Shown here piece by piece: positions 49,063-58,842 of a stretch of 64,000 nucleotides of DNA. Within the stretch, counting starts at the first letter, position 1; each line of letters begins with the position of its first letter. Origin of the DNA: Streptomyces massasporeus (lineage in GTDB: Bacteria; Actinomycetota; Actinomycetes; Streptomycetales; Streptomycetaceae); contig NZ_BMSE01000003.1 in the NCBI RefSeq assembly GCF_014648995.1, positions 124,001-188,000 of the forward strand. Direction: 5' to 3'. The notes under the pieces are model-generated. The model was not told the DNA's origin, searched no databases, and saw nothing but the letters and a program-made list of their open reading frames with translations. Position numbers and translations under genes: made by a program.

Positions 49063-51261
49063 ATGGGCGACAAGGCACAGACACACCCTGGGGCCGCCGG
49101 CAGGGCACAAGCGGCCGACCACCCTCAGTCCGTACGGAATGTGGTGCTGGTCGGCCACTCCGGATCGGGAAAGACCACGTTGGTCGAAGCCCTCGCGCTC
49201 ACGGCGGGGGCGGTGAACCGGGCGGGCCGCGTGGAGGACGGCGGCACCGTCTCCGACTACGACGACATCGAGCACCGGCAGCAGCGTTCGGTACAGCTCT
49301 CCCTGGTGCCCGTCGAGTGGGACGGCATCAAGGTCAATCTCCTCGACACCCCCGGATACGCCGACTTCGTCGGTGAACTCAGGGCCGGTCTGCGCGCGGC
49401 GGACGCGGCCCTCTTCGTCGTCTCGGCCTCGGACGGGGTGGACGGCTCGACCCGCACGGTGTGGGAGGAGTGCGCGGCCGTGGGCATGCCCCGGGCCATC
49501 GTGGTCACGCACCTGGAGTCGGCGCGCGCGGACTTCGAGGGGATGACCCGCACCTGCGCCGAGGCCTTCGGCGCGGACGACCCCGACGCGGTCCTGCCGC
49601 TCTACCTGCCGCTGCACGGCCCCCAGGCGCCCGACGGGCACGCGCCCGTGACCGGGCTGATCGGGCTGCTGTCGCAGAAGCTGTTCGACTACTCGACCGG
49701 CGAGCGCAAGGAGTCCGAGCCGGGCGAGGACCAGCTGCCGCTGATCGAGGAGGCTCGCAACCGGCTCATCGAGGGGATCATCGCCGAGAGCGAGGACGAG
49801 ACCCTCATGGACCGCTACCTCGGCGGGGAGCCCGTCGACGTCAAGACGCTCATCGAGGACCTGGAACGGGCCGTCGCGCGCGGGGTCTTCTTCCCCGTCC
49901 TGGCCGCCGCCCCCGCGGGTGAGGGCGCCCGGCAGGGGCTCGGCACCCTGGAGCTGCTGGAGCTGATCACGCGGGGCTTCCCGACGCCGCTGGAGCACGA
50001 GACGGTGCGGGTCACGACCATCGACGGCAAGCCGCGCGAGCTCAAGCCGTGCGATCCGGACGCCCCGCTGGTCGCGGAGGTCGTGAAGACCTCCTCGGAC
50101 CCCTACGTGGGCCGGCTGTCGCTGATCCGCCTGTTCTCCGGCACGCTGCGCGCCGACCAGACGGTCCACGTCTCCGGGCACGGGCTGGCCGATCGCGGAC
50201 ACGAGGACCATGACGTCGACGAGCGGATCGGCGCCCTGTCCACGCCGTTCGGCAAGCAGCAGCGCCCGGTGTCGCACGTCATCGCGGGCGACCTGGCGTG
50301 CGTGGCGAAGCTGGGCCGCGCGGAGACCGGCGACACCCTGTCCGCCAAGGACGACCCGCTGCTCATGGAGCCGTGGCGGATGCCCGACCCGCTGCTGCCG
50401 CTGGCCATCCAGGCGCACAGCAAACCGGACGAGGACAAGCTGTCCCAGGGCCTGGCCCGGCTGGTGGCCGAGGACCCGACGATGCGGCTGGAGCAGAACC
50501 AGGACACGCACCAAGTGGTCCTGTGGTGTCTGGGCGAGGCGCACGCCGACGTGGCCCTGGAGCGGCTGCGCAGCCGGTACGGCGTCCAGGTCGACGTCGT
50601 CCCCCACCGGGTGTCCCTGCGCGAGACGTTCGCGACCAAGTCGGCCGGCCGCGGTCGGCACGTCAAGCAGTCCGGCGGGCACGGGCAGTTCGCGATCTGC
50701 GAGATCGAGGTCGAGCCGCTGCCCGGTGGGTCCGGCATCGAGTTCGTCGACAAGGTCGTGGGCGGGGCGGTGCCCCGGCAGTTCATCCCGTCGGTGGAGA
50801 AGGGCGTACGGGCCCAGGCGGCCAAGGGGGTCGCGGCCGGGTACCCGCTCATCGACGTACGGGTGACCCTCCTGGACGGCAAGGCGCACTCGGTGGACTC
50901 CTCCGACGCCGCCTTCCAGACAGCCGGCGCGCTCGCGCTGCGGGAGGCCGCGGCCGACGCGAGGATCCATCTGCTGGAGCCGGTGGCCGAGGTGTCGGTG
51001 CTGGTCGGTGACGACTTCGTGGGCGCCGTGATGAGCGACCTGTCGGGGCGGCGCGGCCGGGTGCTCGGCACCGAGCAGACCCCGGGCGGGCGCACCCTGA
51101 TCCGGGCCGAGGTTCCGGAGATCGAGATCGGCCGGTACGCCATCGATCTGCGGTCGATGTCGCACGGCACCGCGGGGTTCAGCCGCCGGTACGCGCGGCA
51201 CGAACCGATGCCGCAGCAGGTCGCGGACCGGGTGCGTGAAGAGGAGCGCAAGGCCTCGTAG
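49063..51261 (+). CDS. Elongation factor G-like GTPase (EF-G2 type)
   Basis: A 732-aa five-domain EF-G paralogue. G1 GHSGSGKT is at 31-38 and G3 DTPG at 95-98; G4 reads THLE (149-152) rather than NKxD. Domain IV has SGGHGQFAICEIEVEPL and the C-terminus carries RRGRVLGTEQ and YAIDLRSMSHGTAGFSRRY. Relatives (mycobacterial FusA2, EF-G2) are thought not to replace EF-G in translocation; ribosome-protection-like roles are only possible. GGAGG is at 49051-49055. It is divergent from pgsA. Confidence 0.93.
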   Translation: MGDKAQTHPGAAGRAQAADHPQSVRNVVLVGHSGSGKTTLVEALALTAGAVNRAGRVEDGGTVSDYDDIEHRQQRSVQLSLVPVEWDGIKVNLLDTPGYADFVGELRAGLRAADAALFVVSASDGVDGSTRTVWEECAAVGMPRAIVVTHLESARADFEGMTRTCAEAFGADDPDAVLPLYLPLHGPQAPDGHAPVTGLIGLLSQKLFDYSTGERKESEPGEDQLPLIEEARNRLIEGIIAESEDETLMDRYLGGEPVDVKTLIEDLERAVARGVFFPVLAAAPAGEGARQGLGTLELLELITRGFPTPLEHETVRVTTIDGKPRELKPCDPDAPLVAEVVKTSSDPYVGRLSLIRLFSGTLRADQTVHVSGHGLADRGHEDHDVDERIGALSTPFGKQQRPVSHVIAGDLACVAKLGRAETGDTLSAKDDPLLMEPWRMPDPLLPLAIQAHSKPDEDKLSQGLARLVAEDPTMRLEQNQDTHQVVLWCLGEAHADVALERLRSRYGVQVDVVPHRVSLRETFATKSAGRGRHVKQSGGHGQFAICEIEVEPLPGGSGIEFVDKVVGGAVPRQFIPSVEKGVRAQAAKGVAAGYPLIDVRVTLLDGKAHSVDSSDAAFQTAGALALREAAADARIHLLEPVAEVSVLVGDDFVGAVMSDLSGRRGRVLGTEQTPGGRTLIRAEVPEIEIGRYAIDLRSMSHGTAGFSRRYARHEPMPQQVADRVREEERKAS

Positions 51262-51444
51262 TTGGCGCCGGGCGCCACCAAGTGCCCTTGTGGGAGCTCC
51301 CCTCCGCGGGGGCGGACGGCTTGACGGGCCGCCCGCCCCCGCTCGCCGGTACGGACGGATACGCTGATGACCTGATCAACAGGTGTGCGGAGCGCGGAAG
51401 TCGGGAAGGCCGCAGATGCGGATGCGGCAGCGATGGGGGCGGCA

Positions 51445-53100
51445 GTGACGGACGGATTCGACTTCAGCCCGGGAGCCCAGGTGCCCCTGGCGGGTGCGAG
51501 CGGCCAGACGGCGGCGACCTATGCGCTGGCCGCGGCGGCGTACCGGGACGACGAGGTCACCAAGATCCTGGCCGCCGACAACGAGTGGCACCAGTCGAAG
51601 GTGACTCCCCCGCGCTCCTGGGCGAAGATCTTCCGCCCCAGGTTCGGCGAGGCGTTCTCCCGCGCGGTGATCGACCGGATGCTGGGTGCCGGGCGCAAGC
51701 CGGTCATCCAGTCCTTCGGCATCGAGCCGCAGGTCGTCGTGGAGCACTGCCTGGCGGCCCACCGCATCCGCCGCGACCGCGACAACTGGCTCGCGGCGAT
51801 CACGGTGATCTGCGGGGTGCTCTTCCTGCCCGGCTTCCTCGTGTGGCTGCTGGTGTTCACGCTGCGCACCACCATGGCCAAGCGCGAGGACAAGCGGGCC
51901 GGCGCCCTCGCCACGACGCTGCTGGTCGCGGTGGGCGCGCTGGCCGTGCTGTTCCTGATCCGCATGCCGTTCACGGGCTTCTGGGCCCTGTACGGGCGCG
52001 CGGCGGTGATCATGCCGGTGGTCGGCTGGTTCTGGGCCAAGCAGATCTGCGAGCGGACGGCGCGCGACCTGCGGGAGCGCTGGTCGAGTCTGCTGTCGGG
52101 CGGTGGTGTCGGTGCCAAGATCCCCGAGGCCGTGCCCGGCAACCCCGGTGACGCGGCCGAGCAGGTCCGCAAGGAGCTGGCCCGTCTCGCCGCCGAGCAG
52201 CGGTCCAACTCGGTCTTCTACGCCGGCCCCAAGGGCATACTCGGCATGGGCACGCGGTGGGGCAGCTGGCAGCTGGCCGAGGAGCTGGTCTCCGCCGAGC
52301 CGGGCAAGGAGTTCCACCCCTTCCGCAGCTGGGACGTCATCGTGGCGATCCAGGGCGGGCTCGGCATGCTGGAGCGCACGTCGATCAATACCGGCGGCTT
52401 CCCCAAGCCGTCCATCACGCACTGGATCGTCACGCCGATCGGTGAGAAGGCGACGGACGTGTCCCGGCCGAGCGGCACGGACGTCGACGCGTACACGGTC
52501 CGGACGCACGCCATCCAGGACATCTGCAACAAGCAGCAGTTCGGCAGCGGCGACCGCCACTACCTGGGCGTGCAGTGGACCCTGTGGGACGGCCACCTGG
52601 TGATCACGATGCTGATCACGGTGACCGTGCTGCACGACACCCTGCGCATCGAGGTCACCGGGCACGCGCTGGGGCCGGTCAACCCCCTGTTCAACGAGAA
52701 GCCGGCGGCCAAGGAGAAGGCGGTGCAGAAGGCTCTCCGGTTCTGGGAGACCCGCACCGTGAAGCTGCCGCTGATCGACGCCGACGAGGTGGTACGGCTG
52801 GCCGCGCGCGCCCCGCTGACCTGGTACCCGCCGCTGCTGAACTGGCTCGGCGGCAGTCTGACGCTGCCCGAGCCGTTCGGTCTGCGGCACGCGTGGGCCG
52901 ACCAGCCGTGGCGGCACCGCTTCATGGCCGACGACGCGCTGCGGGCGGCCACACCCGTGCTGCGGGTCGTGCACACGGCGGCGCTGAAGGTGCTCCGGGA
53001 GAACGGGGTGGACGTGGAGAAGTTCGGGTCCAGGTCGGCGGCGCTGAGTGGGGCGGTGCAGGAGGTTTCGCCGAAGAAGGCGGACGTGTACGACGCCTAG
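51445..53100 (+). CDS. Integral membrane protein of unknown function
   Basis: A 551-aa protein from the GTG at 51445, with GGGGG six bases upstream; an ATG at 51433 is the alternative. A soluble N-terminal region of ~110 residues is followed by helices (WLAAITVICGVLFLPGFLVWLLVF; TTLLVAVGALAVLFLIRMPF; AVIMPVVGWFWAKQI), then a large domain of about 300 residues containing NSVFYAGPKGILGMGTRWGSW and LVITMLITVTVLHDTLRIEVTG. I do not recognise a family. A homologue follows the EF-G2 gene in other Streptomyces, as I recall. Confidence 0.82.
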   Translation: MTDGFDFSPGAQVPLAGASGQTAATYALAAAAYRDDEVTKILAADNEWHQSKVTPPRSWAKIFRPRFGEAFSRAVIDRMLGAGRKPVIQSFGIEPQVVVEHCLAAHRIRRDRDNWLAAITVICGVLFLPGFLVWLLVFTLRTTMAKREDKRAGALATTLLVAVGALAVLFLIRMPFTGFWALYGRAAVIMPVVGWFWAKQICERTARDLRERWSSLLSGGGVGAKIPEAVPGNPGDAAEQVRKELARLAAEQRSNSVFYAGPKGILGMGTRWGSWQLAEELVSAEPGKEFHPFRSWDVIVAIQGGLGMLERTSINTGGFPKPSITHWIVTPIGEKATDVSRPSGTDVDAYTVRTHAIQDICNKQQFGSGDRHYLGVQWTLWDGHLVITMLITVTVLHDTLRIEVTGHALGPVNPLFNEKPAAKEKAVQKALRFWETRTVKLPLIDADEVVRLAARAPLTWYPPLLNWLGGSLTLPEPFGLRHAWADQPWRHRFMADDALRAATPVLRVVHTAALKVLRENGVDVEKFGSRSAALSGAVQEVSPKKADVYDA

Positions 53101-53179
53101 TCGGTTAGGTGCCCGGCGTTGTTGCTGAGGCGCGGGTGGGTGCGCAGCCCGGCGCTTCGAGGTGCCACCGCGCCCACCC

Positions 53180-53198
53180 GTGCCGCCCCGGGCGGCAC
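53180..53198. terminator. Hairpin between convergent membrane protein and HIT genes
   Basis: GTGCCGCC (53180-53187) pairs with GGCGGCAC (53191-53198) around CCG. It lies between two convergent genes, 14 bases past the HIT stop on the minus strand and about 80 bases past the plus-strand stop. Confidence 0.6.
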
Positions 53199-53211
53199 GC
53201 ATGCCCGCGGT

Positions 53212-53769
53212 TTATGCCGGCCAGGCCTCCGCCAGCATCTTCCGCGTGTCCGCCAGCAGCTGCGGCAGCACCCGCGTGTGACCCACCACCGGCATGAAGT
53301 TCGTGTCCCCGCCCCAGCGCGGCACGATGTGCTGGTGCAGGTGTGCGGCGATGCCCGCGCCGGCGACCGTGCCCTGGTTCATGCCGATGTTGAAGCCGTG
53401 TGCGCCGGAGGCCGTGCGCAGGGCCGTCATGGCCTGCTTGGTGAGTTCGCCGAGCTCGGCGGTCTCCCCGGCCGTGAGGTCGGTGTAGTCGGCGACGTGC
53501 CGGTAGGGCACGGTCATCAGGTGCCCGCCGTTGTACGGGTAGAGGTTGAGCACCGCGTAGACCTGTTCGCCGCGCCGGACGACGAGCCCGTCCTCGTCGG
53601 ACTTGGCCGGGATCGAGCAGAAGGGGCAGCCGTCGCCGGCGCCCGGGCCGGTCGGCTTGTTCTCGCCCTGGATGTAGGCCATCCGATGGGGCGTCCACAG
53701 TCGCTGGAACGCGTCCTGCGTCCCTACTCCCAGCTGCTGCTCCGGCTCACTCGTCATGCTGTGCAGCAT
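53212..53769 (-). CDS. HIT family hydrolase
   Basis: A 185-aa histidine-triad protein. The active-site motif HLHQHIVPRWGGDTNF (H-x-H-x-H-x-x) is near residue 140. A cysteine-containing segment GCPFCSIPAKSDEDGLV and the RTASGAHGFNIGMNQGTVAGAGI region are typical of the AP4A phosphorylase-like branch. The probable role is hydrolysis or phosphorolysis of dinucleotide polyphosphates such as Ap4A; the exact substrate is unknown. It lies downstream of thrS and after a terminator. Confidence 0.92.
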   Translation of the reverse strand: MLHSMTSEPEQQLGVGTQDAFQRLWTPHRMAYIQGENKPTGPGAGDGCPFCSIPAKSDEDGLVVRRGEQVYAVLNLYPYNGGHLMTVPYRHVADYTDLTAGETAELGELTKQAMTALRTASGAHGFNIGMNQGTVAGAGIAAHLHQHIVPRWGGDTNFMPVVGHTRVLPQLLADTRKMLAEAWPA

Positions 53770-53794
53770 ATGGCGTCGAGCTGGGGGTACGGCA

Positions 53795-53823
53795 AAGGCC
53801 CCCGGGATCTCCCCGGGGGCCTT
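53795..53823 (-). terminator. Terminator of thrS
   Basis: AAGGCCCCCGGG (53795-53806) pairs perfectly with CCCGGGGGCCTT (53812-53823) around a five-base loop, 12 bases beyond the thrS stop on the minus strand. The HIT gene starts further on, so it may need its own promoter or read-through. Confidence 0.8.
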
Positions 53824-53835
53824 CGCACCGTGTGA

Positions 53836-55812
53836 TCAGACCTGGGCGCGCTCCTCGACGACCTTCAGGATCTTCGCGATGGCCTCGTCGAAGGGGATGC
53901 CGTTCTCCTGCGAGCCGTCGCGGTAGCGGAAGGACACGGACTCGTGGGACATGTCCTCGTCGCCCGCGATGACCATGAAGGGCACCTTCTGCTTCTGGGC
54001 GTTGCGGATCTTCTTCTGCATGCGGTCGGAGGAGGAGTCGACCTCGACGCGCAGGCCCTTCTTCTTGGCCGCGGCGGCGAACTTCTCCAGGTACTCCACG
54101 TGCGCGTCGCCGATCGGGATGCCGACCGCCTGGACCGGGGCCAGCCACGCCGGGAAGGCACCCGCGTAGTGCTCCAGGAGGACCGCGAAGAAGCGCTCGA
54201 TGGAGCCGAACAGCGCGCGGTGGATCATGACGGGGCGCTGCTTGGAGCCGTCCGCGGAGGTGTACTCCAGGTCGAAGCGCTCCGGCAGGTTGAAGTCGAG
54301 CTGGATCGTCGACATCTGCCAGGTGCGGCCGATGGCGTCCTTGGTCTGGACGGAGATCTTCGGGCCGTAGAAGGCGGCGCCGCCCGGGTCGGGGACGAGG
54401 GGCAGGCCCTGCTTCTCGGCGACCTGGCGCAGCGTCTCCGTCGCCTCTTCCCAGGCCTCGTCCGAGCCGACGAACTTCTCCGGGTCCTTGGTGGACAGCT
54501 CCAGGTAGAAGTCGGTCAGGCCGTAGTCGCGCAGCAGGCCGAGGACGAAGGTGAGCGTCTTGTCGAGCTCCTCCGACATCTGCTCACGGGTGCAGTAGAT
54601 GTGCGCGTCGTCCTGGGTGAAGCCGCGGGCGCGGGTCAGACCGTGCACGACGCCGGACTTCTCGTACCGGTACACGGTCCCGAACTCGAAGAGGCGCAGC
54701 GGCAGTTCACGGTAGGAACGCCCGCGCGCGTCGAAGATCAGGTTGTGCATCGGGCAGTTCATGGGCTTGAGGTAGTAGTCCACGCCCTCGTCGAGCTGCA
54801 TGGGCGGGTACATGCCGTCGGCGTACCAGTCCAGGTGGCCCGAGGTCTCGAAGAGCTTCCCCTTGGTGGCGTGCGGGGTGTAGACGAACTCGTAGCCCTC
54901 TTCCTCGTGGCGGCGGCGCGAGTAGTCCTCCATGACCCGGCGGATGATGCCGCCCTTGGGGTGGAAGACGGCGAGGCCGGAGCCGATCTGCTCGGGGACG
55001 GAGAACAGGTCGAGCTCGCTGCCGAGCTTGCGGTGGTCGCGCTTCTCGGCCTCGGCGAGGAACTCCAGGTGCGCCTTGAGCTCGTCCTTGGTGGGCCAGG
55101 CGGTGCCGTAGATGCGCTGGAGCATGGGGTTCTTCTCGCTGCCGCGCCAGTAGGCGGCCGCGTTGCGCATCAGCTTGAACGCCGGGATGTTCCGGGTGGT
55201 GGGCAGGTGGGGACCGCGGCAGAGGTCCTTCCAGCACAGGTCACCGGTCTTGGCGTCCAGGTTGTCGTAGATCGTCAGCTCGCCGGCGCCGACCTCGACG
55301 TCCGCGCCGTCGTCGTGCGAGGCGGAGCCCTTGAGGCCGATCAGCTCCAGCTTGTACGGCTCGTCGGCCAGCTCCTCGCGGGCCTCGTCGTCGGTGACGA
55401 CACGGCGGGAGAAGCGCTGGCCGCGCTTCTGGATCTCCTGCATCTTCTTCTCGATGGCCTTGAGGTCATCGGGGTGGAAGGGCTTCTCGACGTCGAAGTC
55501 GTAGTAGAAGCCGTCCTTGACGGGCGGGCCGATGCCGAGCTTGGCCTCGGGGAAGAGCTCCTGCACGGCCTGCGCCATGACGTGCGCGGTGGAGTGGCGC
55601 AGGATGTTCAGGCCGTCCTCGGAGGAGATCTCGACGCCCTCGACCTCGTCGCCCTCGGACAGGGTGTACGACAGGTCCCTGAGCTCGCCTGCCACGCGCG
55701 CGGCGATGATCGAGCGCTCGCCGGCGAAGAGCTCGGCGGCCGTAGTGCCCGTCGTCACCACGCGTTCTTCCCGCTCGGAATCGCGCTGGATGATCACACG
55801 GACGTCTGACAC
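53836..55812 (-). CDS. thrS: Threonyl-tRNA synthetase
   Basis: ThrRS (658 aa from the GTG at 55812, with GGAGAG upstream). An N-terminal TGS domain and editing domain ([17 protein letters not shown]) are followed by the class II core with zinc and motif regions ([51 protein letters not shown]) and an anticodon-binding C-terminus ([20 protein letters not shown]). Length and motifs are normal. No T-box leader is visible. It is alone in its unit. Confidence 0.97.
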   Translation of the reverse strand: MSDVRVIIQRDSEREERVVTTGTTAAELFAGERSIIAARVAGELRDLSYTLSEGDEVEGVEISSEDGLNILRHSTAHVMAQAVQELFPEAKLGIGPPVKDGFYYDFDVEKPFHPDDLKAIEKKMQEIQKRGQRFSRRVVTDDEAREELADEPYKLELIGLKGSASHDDGADVEVGAGELTIYDNLDAKTGDLCWKDLCRGPHLPTTRNIPAFKLMRNAAAYWRGSEKNPMLQRIYGTAWPTKDELKAHLEFLAEAEKRDHRKLGSELDLFSVPEQIGSGLAVFHPKGGIIRRVMEDYSRRRHEEEGYEFVYTPHATKGKLFETSGHLDWYADGMYPPMQLDEGVDYYLKPMNCPMHNLIFDARGRSYRELPLRLFEFGTVYRYEKSGVVHGLTRARGFTQDDAHIYCTREQMSEELDKTLTFVLGLLRDYGLTDFYLELSTKDPEKFVGSDEAWEEATETLRQVAEKQGLPLVPDPGGAAFYGPKISVQTKDAIGRTWQMSTIQLDFNLPERFDLEYTSADGSKQRPVMIHRALFGSIERFFAVLLEHYAGAFPAWLAPVQAVGIPIGDAHVEYLEKFAAAAKKKGLRVEVDSSSDRMQKKIRNAQKQKVPFMVIAGDEDMSHESVSFRYRDGSQENGIPFDEAIAKILKVVEERAQV

Positions 55813-55980
55813 CGGTCTCTCCTGACTGAAGGGGGCTGCGGCGCCATACCCGAGCGCGCGCACGAGTAAGGATCGTACCGACCCGGGACCGCCCTACGCG
55901 AAATCAGTCCCGGCGGTCACCTCCGGAGGCCGCCGCAGTGCACTCCCACACGCTGCCGCGATCCCCTCCCCCAGGCCCCT

Positions 55981-57198
55981 TCAGTCCCCTCCGCAGGCCT
56001 CCTCGAAGAAGTCGAGGTTCTCGTGGAGCTCCTTCATCAGCCGGTCCCGTTCGGCGTCGTCGACCTGGACGGGGACGACCCCGTGGGCCCCGGTGAGGCG
56101 GCGGAATCCGCCCCTGCTCTCCAGCCGCCCCTGCACCCGTACGGGGAGTCCGACCAGGTGGGCGTGCCCGGCGATCCGGTACGCCTCCTCGTCGAGGGTG
56201 ATCCGGACGTTCGGCACCTCGGCCCCGGCCAGCACGCGCAGCCGCACCGTGCCGTCGCCGCGCGGCCCGGACCTGCGCAGCCGTACGACCGCTCCCGTGA
56301 TCCGCACCGGAACCGCGGGTTCCTCGCGCAGGTAGCGGGCGCCCGCCTCGCGCAGCACGGCCAGGTCGCCGGGTGAGAACTCGACAGGCTCGGCGGAGGG
56401 CGCACAGCCCTCGGGCACACCGGCCGCCGGGGCCCACTCGACGGCGATCCGGGCGCCTTCCGTGCCCCGGACGAGGGCGACGAGGGCCTCGGTGAGCTCA
56501 TGGCTCACCCCTGCCTCGACGGCGGCGTCGAAGGCGTCCATGCCGCCGGTGGCCCGCTGGTAGTCGATGGCCTCCCGGGCGGCGAAGAGGGCCTGGTGGA
56601 GGCGTACGGCGAGGGGGCGGCCGGCCGCGACCGGCACGAACGCGGTGATCCGGCCGTCGGTGGCGGAGCCGACGAGGACGTTCTCCAGGGCAGCGGCGGC
56701 GGAGCGGCGGTGCCGGGCGCCGTGGTAACCGGCCCGGGCGCGGGTGGCGAGGGCGGCGGCGAGCAGCATCCGGCGGGCGGCGCCGCGCAGCCGGTCCTCG
56801 ACGGTCCAGGACGCCGCGCCGGCTGGTCCGGCGGGGACGTCGTGCCACCACCGGATCTCGTCGCTGGGCACGGCGAGGGAGACGAGGACCTCGCGGGCGG
56901 AGGGCGATCCGCTGCGGGACAGGGCGAGCAGGGCCTCGCCGAGCAGGTCGTCGCTGTCGGGGAAGGCGCGGCTCTCCGGCACCAGGAGGCTCGTGCCGCT
57001 GCCGCCGGGGCCGGGCGGGGTCCAGCGGCCGTAGCGTCCGGGGGCGCCACCGCGCCGCTGCCAGCCGTGCCGGCGCAGCAGGGCGCCCAGGACGGCCGGG
57101 TCGACGTCGACGGGCTCGGGCGGAGCGCCGCTGCGGGTGGTGTCGACGGGGTGCGGCCGGACCTGCCTCAGTGGTTCCTCGGTCGGGCGGTGCGTCAC
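55981..57198 (-). CDS. Hypothetical protein next to DUF4365 gene
   Basis: A 405-aa protein from the GTG at 57198, which overlaps the DUF4365 stop (GTGA). The N-terminal part has RRHGWQRRGGAPGRYGRWTPPGPGG, a pattern resembling a substrate- or nucleotide-related region but without a P-loop. The C-terminal third, with FSPGDLAVLREAGARYLREEPAVPVRITGAVVRLRRSGPRGDGTVRLRVLAG (given here in two sections), looks like an OB-type or beta-rich domain. No catalytic motif is clear. It is coupled to the nuclease-fold gene and so may share its function. Confidence 0.75.
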   Translation of the reverse strand: MTHRPTEEPLRQVRPHPVDTTRSGAPPEPVDVDPAVLGALLRRHGWQRRGGAPGRYGRWTPPGPGGSGTSLLVPESRAFPDSDDLLGEALLALSRSGSPSAREVLVSLAVPSDEIRWWHDVPAGPAGAASWTVEDRLRGAARRMLLAAALATRARAGYHGARHRRSAAAALENVLVGSATDGRITAFVPVAAGRPLAVRLHQALFAAREAIDYQRATGGMDAFDAAVEAGVSHELTEALVALVRGTEGARIAVEWAPAAGVPEGCAPSAEPVEFSPGDLAVLREAGARYLREEPAVPVRITGAVVRLRRSGPRGDGTVRLRVLAGAEVPNVRITLDEEAYRIAGHAHLVGLPVRVQGRLESRGGFRRLTGAHGVVPVQVDDAERDRLMKELHENLDFFEEACGGD

Positions 57199-57761
57199 GG
57201 TTTCCCTCCCGTCCCGACCCGCGTCATGATCTCGCAGAGGGCCCGGTCGTCGAAGATGCGCGAGGTCGGTATCCGCACGGTGGTGCGGTGGCGGCCGGTG
57301 ATCGGCTGTCCGGCGAGGTTGGTCCAGTAGCAGCAGTGCCTGAGGTCGAGCCGGTCGTGGCCGGCGCGCAGCCAGTCGTCCTGGGAACGCGGCACCAGCA
57401 TCACCACAAGGATCTTGTGCACGGACACGGGGGTGCGGGCGAGCTTCGCCAAGTGGTGGTTGTCGAGGGTGAAGGAGAAGCTGCGGCCCGGCGGGTTGGG
57501 CGGCACCTGGTAGGTGGCCTTGAGCTGCACCTTGATGGTGACCTCGTCGTCGACCGTGTGCCCGGGGGCGCTGTGGCTGACGTGCCAGTCGATGCCGTTG
57601 TCGGGAAAGGGCTGGGACAGCGAGCAGCCGGCGGCCGCCGCGACGGCGTGCAGATAGCCGACCTGCAGTGTCTCCATGCAGGCGGTGGTGGCGAGAGTGC
57701 CGCGAGAGGGAGCCGTGCGCTCGGGCAGCAGCCCGCCCCGTTCGGGCTGCGCAATGGCCAT
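57195..57761 (-). CDS. DUF4365 domain protein (restriction endonuclease-like fold)
   Basis: A 188-aa protein from the ATG at 57761, with GGAAGG about nine bases upstream. Residues 54-85 hold an aspartate (Asp58 in DNGIDWHV) and IKVQLKAT with Gln79 and Lys81, an arrangement like the D-(X)n-QxK variant of PD-(D/E)XK nucleases, which fits DUF4365. DNA cleavage is inferred only. It is divergent from the exonuclease gene and overlaps the 405-aa protein gene downstream. Confidence 0.8.
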   Translation of the reverse strand: MAIAQPERGGLLPERTAPSRGTLATTACMETLQVGYLHAVAAAAGCSLSQPFPDNGIDWHVSHSAPGHTVDDEVTIKVQLKATYQVPPNPPGRSFSFTLDNHHLAKLARTPVSVHKILVVMLVPRSQDDWLRAGHDRLDLRHCCYWTNLAGQPITGRHRTTVRIPTSRIFDDRALCEIMTRVGTGGKP

Positions 57762-57930
57762 GGCCAACAGCCTTCCAGAACAAGTGATTCCCCACTGCGG
57801 GCCGCTGAACTGCAACAACCCGTACTCCTGTTGTCTCCTTCCGGCGTACGGCGCAAACAGCCCGGGTATCACCGAATCGGGCAGCGGACGGTGCGTCAAC
57901 TGCCGAAGGTGAACGAGGGGTTGTGTGGCT

Positions 57931-58662
57931 ATGACGACGTGCTGGTACGAGGGGCCGCTGGCCGCCTTCGACACGGAGACGACGGGCGTCGACGTCGAGA
58001 CCGACCGGATCGTGTCGGCCGCCGTGGTCGTCCAGGATGCGCCGGGTGTCCGGCCGCGGGTGAGCCGTTGGCTGGTGAACCCGGGGGTGCCGGTGCCCGC
58101 CGGGGCGACAGCGGTGCACGGACTGACGGAGGAGCACCTGCAGCGCAACGGCCGGTGGCCGGCGCCGGTGATGCACGAGATAGCGCAGGCTCTGGCCGAG
58201 CAGGCGCACGCCGGTCGCCCGGTCGTGGTGATGAACGCGCCGTTCGATCTGACCCTGCTGGACCGGGAGTTGCGCCGTCATCGCGCCTCGGCGCTCGGGC
58301 GCTGGTTCGAGTCGGCGCCGCTGTCCGTGCTGGACCCGCGGGTCCTGGACAAGCATCTGGACCGCTACCGCAAGGGCCGTCGCACCCTGACGGACCTGTG
58401 TGCGCACTACGGCGTCGCTCTGGAGGGTGCGCACGACGCGGCGGCCGACGCCGTGGCGGCGCTGGAGGTCACGCGGGCGGTGGGCCGCCGGTTCGCGTCC
58501 CGGCTGGAGCGTCTCGCCCCGGGTGAGCTGCACACCCTGCAGGCGGTGTGGCACGCGGCCCAGGCGCGGGGCCTGCAGGCGTGGTTCGCGCGCAGCGGTG
58601 TGGACGAGGCGGTCGACCCGGCGTGGCCGCTGCGTCCGGACCTGCCGGCGGCGGCTGCCTGA
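57931..58662 (+). CDS. DnaQ-like 3'-5' exonuclease
   Basis: A 243-aa DEDDh exonuclease from the ATG at 57931, with GAGGGG about ten bases upstream; a GTG at 57925 is the alternative. Exo I is AAFDTETTGVD, Exo II VVVMNAPFDLTLLD, and Exo III EGAHDAAADAVAAL with the catalytic His. It resembles the epsilon proofreading subunit but stands alone. It is divergent from the DUF4365 gene and ends before a terminator and tRNA-Val. Confidence 0.92.
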   Translation: MTTCWYEGPLAAFDTETTGVDVETDRIVSAAVVVQDAPGVRPRVSRWLVNPGVPVPAGATAVHGLTEEHLQRNGRWPAPVMHEIAQALAEQAHAGRPVVVMNAPFDLTLLDRELRRHRASALGRWFESAPLSVLDPRVLDKHLDRYRKGRRTLTDLCAHYGVALEGAHDAAADAVAALEVTRAVGRRFASRLERLAPGELHTLQAVWHAAQARGLQAWFARSGVDEAVDPAWPLRPDLPAAAA

Positions 58663-58696
58663 GCAGCCGGCGCGGGGGCCCGCGCGGGCATGAAAA

Positions 58697-58722
58697 AGCC
58701 GGTCCGTCTGTGACGGACCGGC
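58697..58722 (-). terminator. Terminator of tRNA-Val (possibly bidirectional)
   Basis: GCCGGTCCGTC (58698-58708) pairs with GACGGACCGGC (58712-58722) around TGT. On the minus strand it follows the tRNA by about ten bases and is followed by five T residues. It also lies 35 bases after the plus-strand exonuclease stop. Confidence 0.88.
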
Positions 58723-58731
58723 TGTTTCCGG

Positions 58732-58803
58732 TGGGCGATACTGGGTTCGAACCAGTGACCTCTTCGGTGTGAACGAAGCGCTCTCCCACTGAGCTAATCG
58801 CCC
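58732..58803 (-). tRNA. tRNA-Val (anticodon CAC)
   Basis: On the minus strand a full cloverleaf of 72 bases is present: acceptor GGGCGAT/ATCGCCC, D-stem GCTC/GAGC, anticodon stem CTTCG/CGAAG with loop TTCACAC (anticodon CAC), five-base variable loop, T-stem ACTGG/CCAGT with TTCGAAC loop, and discriminator A. The 3' CCA is not encoded, as is common in Streptomyces. Confidence 0.97.
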
Positions 58804-58842
58804 GGGAACGCACTGAACCATACAGGTCCGGGCACGCTTCCT

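Noticed and set aside
57195..58148. Longer version of the DUF4365 gene starting at 58148
   Set aside because: It would read back through the divergent promoter and the exonuclease gene; the ATG at 57761 has a ribosome site and starts the family-like sequence.
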